From: Candidatus Competibacteraceae bacterium
GTDB lineage: Bacteria; Pseudomonadota; Gammaproteobacteria; Competibacterales; Competibacteraceae
Assembly (NCBI GenBank): GCA_016713505.1
Contig: JADJPA010000001.1
Location: forward strand, 2,555,501 to 2,619,500
Reading direction: 5' to 3'
DNA length: 64,000 bases
The notes under the pieces were generated by a model that was not told where the DNA came from, ran no database searches, and saw only the letters and a program-made list of their open reading frames with translations. Shown piece by piece: positions 62,047 through 64,000 of this stretch; position 1 is the first letter of the stretch, and every line of letters begins with the position of its first letter. The position numbers and the translations under genes are program-made.

Positions 62047-63179
62047 AGGCCCACGCCGCCCAGCACCACCGAGAATAGCGCATCGGCGGCGATCACCAGG
62101 AAAATCGACTGCACCACGCTGACCGTGGTCTGCCGGCCGACGCTATCGGCGCCGCCGCGCACGTGGAAGCCCTGATAGCAGCCGACCAGCGCGATGATGG
62201 CGGCGAACACCGGCGCTTTGCCGACTCCCAACAAGAACGAGGTTAAGGTCACCACCTGCGGCACCCGATCCAGAAAATCGCTGAAATTGACAGCCAGCAG
62301 CGTCTGGGCCATGACCATGCCACCGAACACGCTGAGCGCGTCGGCGAACACCGTCAGCAACGGCAGCGCGACCACCAGCGCCAGCAATTTGGGTATCACC
62401 AGCAAGTCCATGGGCGAAATGCCGATGGTGCGCAGCGCGTCCACCTCCTCGGTGATCTGCATGGTGCCGATCTGGGCGGTATAGGCCGAGCCGGTGCGGC
62501 CGGCGACGATGATGGCGGTGATCAGCGGCGCCAGCTCGCGCAACATGGTCAGCGAGATCAGCTCGACGATGAAGATGTTGGCGCCGTAGGCCTTGAGCTG
62601 CTGGCCGCCCTGGTAGGCGATGACCACGCCCATCATAAACGACAGCAACGCGATGATCGGCAGCGCGTTGACGCCGGCATCCTCGATATTGCCAAACAGC
62701 GCCCGCCAACGAAATCGGCCGGGCCGCAGCAGCAAGCGGCCCAGCGCCACCGCCGCCTCGCCGACGAAGCTCAGAAAGACCGTACTCGCGCTCAGGTGAA
62801 ATGCAACCAACCTCCCCAGCCGCTCCAACGCACCCAGCCGCACCGGCGGGGCCGCTGCAACCCCGGCACTGGCGCGGCGTTCCCGAACCAACTCCAGCAA
62901 CGCCTGATGTTCCGCGCGCAATCCAACCAACCGGACCGGCCGACCGGTCTGTTCCAGTTCGACGACGAGGTTGAGCAGGCGCAGCGCGCCGGTGGTATCG
63001 ATGGCACGGACGGCGGAACAATCCAGATCCAGCGCGCCAGACGGCCAGCGCACGCTTTGCAGGCGGCGGTCGAGACCCTGAATTCCATCGAGCGTCCAGC
63101 CGCCCGCGCACTGACACCGCTCCACCGCGCAGCGCACGACGGCGGAATCGATCGAGGGCGATGAAGGAACGGCCACCAT
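62043..63179 (-). CDS. MlaE-like permease with N-terminal STAS domain
   Basis: A 378-residue fusion. The first about 115 residues form a STAS-like domain (LDLDCSAVRAIDTTGALRLLNLVVEL, in part), followed by a MlaE permease with GNIEDAGVNALPIIALLSFMMG and MQITEEVDALRTIGISPMDLLVIPKLLALVVALP (in part). In the E. coli Mla system STAS (MlaB) and permease (MlaE) are separate; here they are joined. First gene of the transporter group. GTG/ATG start at 63179 is at the front of the STAS part. Confidence 0.92.
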   Translation of the reverse strand: MVAVPSSPSIDSAVVRCAVERCQCAGGWTLDGIQGLDRRLQSVRWPSGALDLDCSAVRAIDTTGALRLLNLVVELEQTGRPVRLVGLRAEHQALLELVRERRASAGVAAAPPVRLGALERLGRLVAFHLSASTVFLSFVGEAAVALGRLLLRPGRFRWRALFGNIEDAGVNALPIIALLSFMMGVVIAYQGGQQLKAYGANIFIVELISLTMLRELAPLITAIIVAGRTGSAYTAQIGTMQITEEVDALRTIGISPMDLLVIPKLLALVVALPLLTVFADALSVFGGMVMAQTLLAVNFSDFLDRVPQVVTLTSFLLGVGKAPVFAAIIALVGCYQGFHVRGGADSVGRQTTVSVVQSIFLVIAADALFSVVLGGVGL

Positions 63180-63203
63180 GCGAAAGCTGTCGTCTGAGTG
63201 GGT

Positions 63204-63812
63204 TTATCGTGGGTTCAACCGCCGCCAGGTCGCCGGGTCTTGCTGGCCGCCTGCTTTTGCCCAGATGCCGCGCCGGGCCTGTTTGGCTTCGGCCTGAGCC
63301 TGCTGGTAATCCGGCGAATGATTGTACTGTTGGTAGACCACCGCCTGCCCCAACCGGACCATTTCCAGACCCAGATCGCGCTCGTTGGCGACCACTTGCG
63401 CGACGGTCCGAGCGTAACGGTCATGATCCATCACCCGCAAGCTGATCGATCCGGAGCGCGGCAACAAGCCGCGCAACGCCTCGCGCGACCGGTCGCCCCA
63501 CGGCTCTTGCTTCATTTCCGGCGCGTCGATGCCAAATACCCTGACCTTGACCTCGCCCACGGGACAGCTCGCAACAAACGTATCACCATCGTAGATCGCT
63601 TTGACGGCACAGACCAACTCCGCTCCCTGGACCGTGGCCGACGGTAGCGCCTTAGGCTCGTGCAGGACGTAGCTGATGCCCACGACAGCCGCCGTCAACC
63701 CTCCCACTATCCAGGGGGAACTGGTTTTGCGGCGACGGGTGCGGTTCAGTTCACCGCGCAGGGTTTTTTGCAGCAGCTTCAACAGTTCCTGATTCACGGA
63801 GCTTGTCGGCAT
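63204..63812 (-). CDS. Thermonuclease (SNase)-family nuclease
   Basis: A 202-residue protein with a hydrophobic anchor (about residues 33-51) and one SNase domain: IYDGDTFVASCPVGEVKVRVFGIDAPE (in part) with the catalytic Arg in RVFGIDAPE and a downstream Glu in DRSREALRGLL, then DRYARTVAQVVA. It cleaves DNA or RNA outside the cytoplasm. The start at 63812 overlaps the upstream esterase by 62 bases; an internal start (for example GTG 63797) is possible. Confidence 0.85.
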   Translation of the reverse strand: MPTSSVNQELLKLLQKTLRGELNRTRRRKTSSPWIVGGLTAAVVGISYVLHEPKALPSATVQGAELVCAVKAIYDGDTFVASCPVGEVKVRVFGIDAPEMKQEPWGDRSREALRGLLPRSGSISLRVMDHDRYARTVAQVVANERDLGLEMVRLGQAVVYQQYNHSPDYQQAQAEAKQARRGIWAKAGGQQDPATWRRLNPR

Positions 63813-64000
63813 GGTAGGCGAGATGTTCGCCGATGAAGGTGGCGATGAAGTGGTAGCTGTGATCGTAACCCTCCTGCCAGCGCAAGGTCAGCGGAAACTT
63901 GCGGGCCGCGCAGATCCGCTCCAGCGAGTTCGGATGTAACTGCTGGGCGAGAAATTCATCGTCCGTTCCCTGATCGACCAGCAACGGCAAGGCCGCCGCG
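63751..64000 (-). CDS. fghA: S-formylglutathione hydrolase, 3' part
   Basis: The gene runs off the right edge, so only its C-terminal 82 residues are seen. PLLVDQGTDDEFLAQQLHP and RWQEGYDHSYHFIATFI match the end of FghA, including the catalytic Asp region and the active-site His in GYDHSYHF. The enzyme releases formate from S-formylglutathione in formaldehyde detoxification. The last 15 or so residues extend beyond the usual end and overlap the nuclease gene. Confidence 0.85.
   Translation of the reverse strand, partial: AAALPLLVDQGTDDEFLAQQLHPNSLERICAARKFPLTLRWQEGYDHSYHFIATFIGEHLAYHADKLRESGTVEAAAKNPAR

Overview
This is a GC-rich bacterial chromosome segment with tightly packed operons. It comes from a gammaproteobacterium: it carries zipA, fimV, yciK and algH, and several blocks keep the gene order known from Pseudomonas aeruginosa (tonB3-gshB-pil/chp; pyrC'-pyrB-pyrR-yqgF-algH; pilT-yggS-proC-yggT-yggU-metX-metW). 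The species cannot be fixed from the sequence alone. A type IV pili-bearing environmental lineage of the Competibacter sort would fit, but that is only a guess. No tRNA, rRNA, CRISPR array, prophage or intact insertion sequence was seen.

Layout. 1-7.5 kb: end of an outer-membrane surface-antigen gene, an RluE-type pseudouridine synthase, a cupin, cytochrome c' facing a cytochrome b561, then leuA behind a long leader that contains a Leu-rich leader-peptide ORF, and an LtaS/MdoB-like sulfatase. 7.5-9.3 kb: an AT-richer island of two HEXXH zinc-metallopeptidase toxin-like genes with a small exported protein between them. 9.9-12.9 kb: universal stress protein, a DUF4124 protein, a small orphan, a catalytically degenerate squalene/phytoene synthase homologue, and yciK. 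12.9-17.8 kb (minus strand): yciO - M50 protease - trpS - scpA - scpB - rluB. 17.9-20.0 kb: yciB - yciI - bolA - parvulin. 20.1-35.3 kb (minus strand): pilI - pilJ - chpA - chpC, then smc - zipA - ligA.

35.5-43.3 kb (plus strand): gshB - tonB - HIT - algH - ruvX - pyrR - pyrB - pyrC' and a PyrK-like gene, with a broken Uma2-type gene in between. 43.3-49.3 kb: pilT (minus) diverges from yggS, an exported hypothetical, proC, yggT, yggU, metX and metW. 49.4-55.2 kb: the distal half of a type II secretion operon, gspG-H-I-J-K-L-M-N. 55.3-58.9 kb: an MltD-like lytic transglycosylase and fimV converge on a very strong terminator. 59.3-63.2 kb: a response-regulator relic and an MCE/Mla-like lipid transporter (STAS-permease fusion, ATPase, MCE protein, lipoprotein). 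63.2-64.0 kb: a thermonuclease and the end of S-formylglutathione hydrolase.

Functionally, much of the window serves type IV pili and twitching (Chp chemosensory genes, PilT, FimV, a TonB3-like protein), protein export through type II secretion, envelope upkeep, and chromosome organisation (SMC with ScpA and ScpB in one neighbourhood). The less ordinary parts are the metallopeptidase island, the leuA leader, the reduced Chp gene set, and two enzyme homologues (PyrC' and the squalene-synthase-like protein) that have lost catalytic residues.
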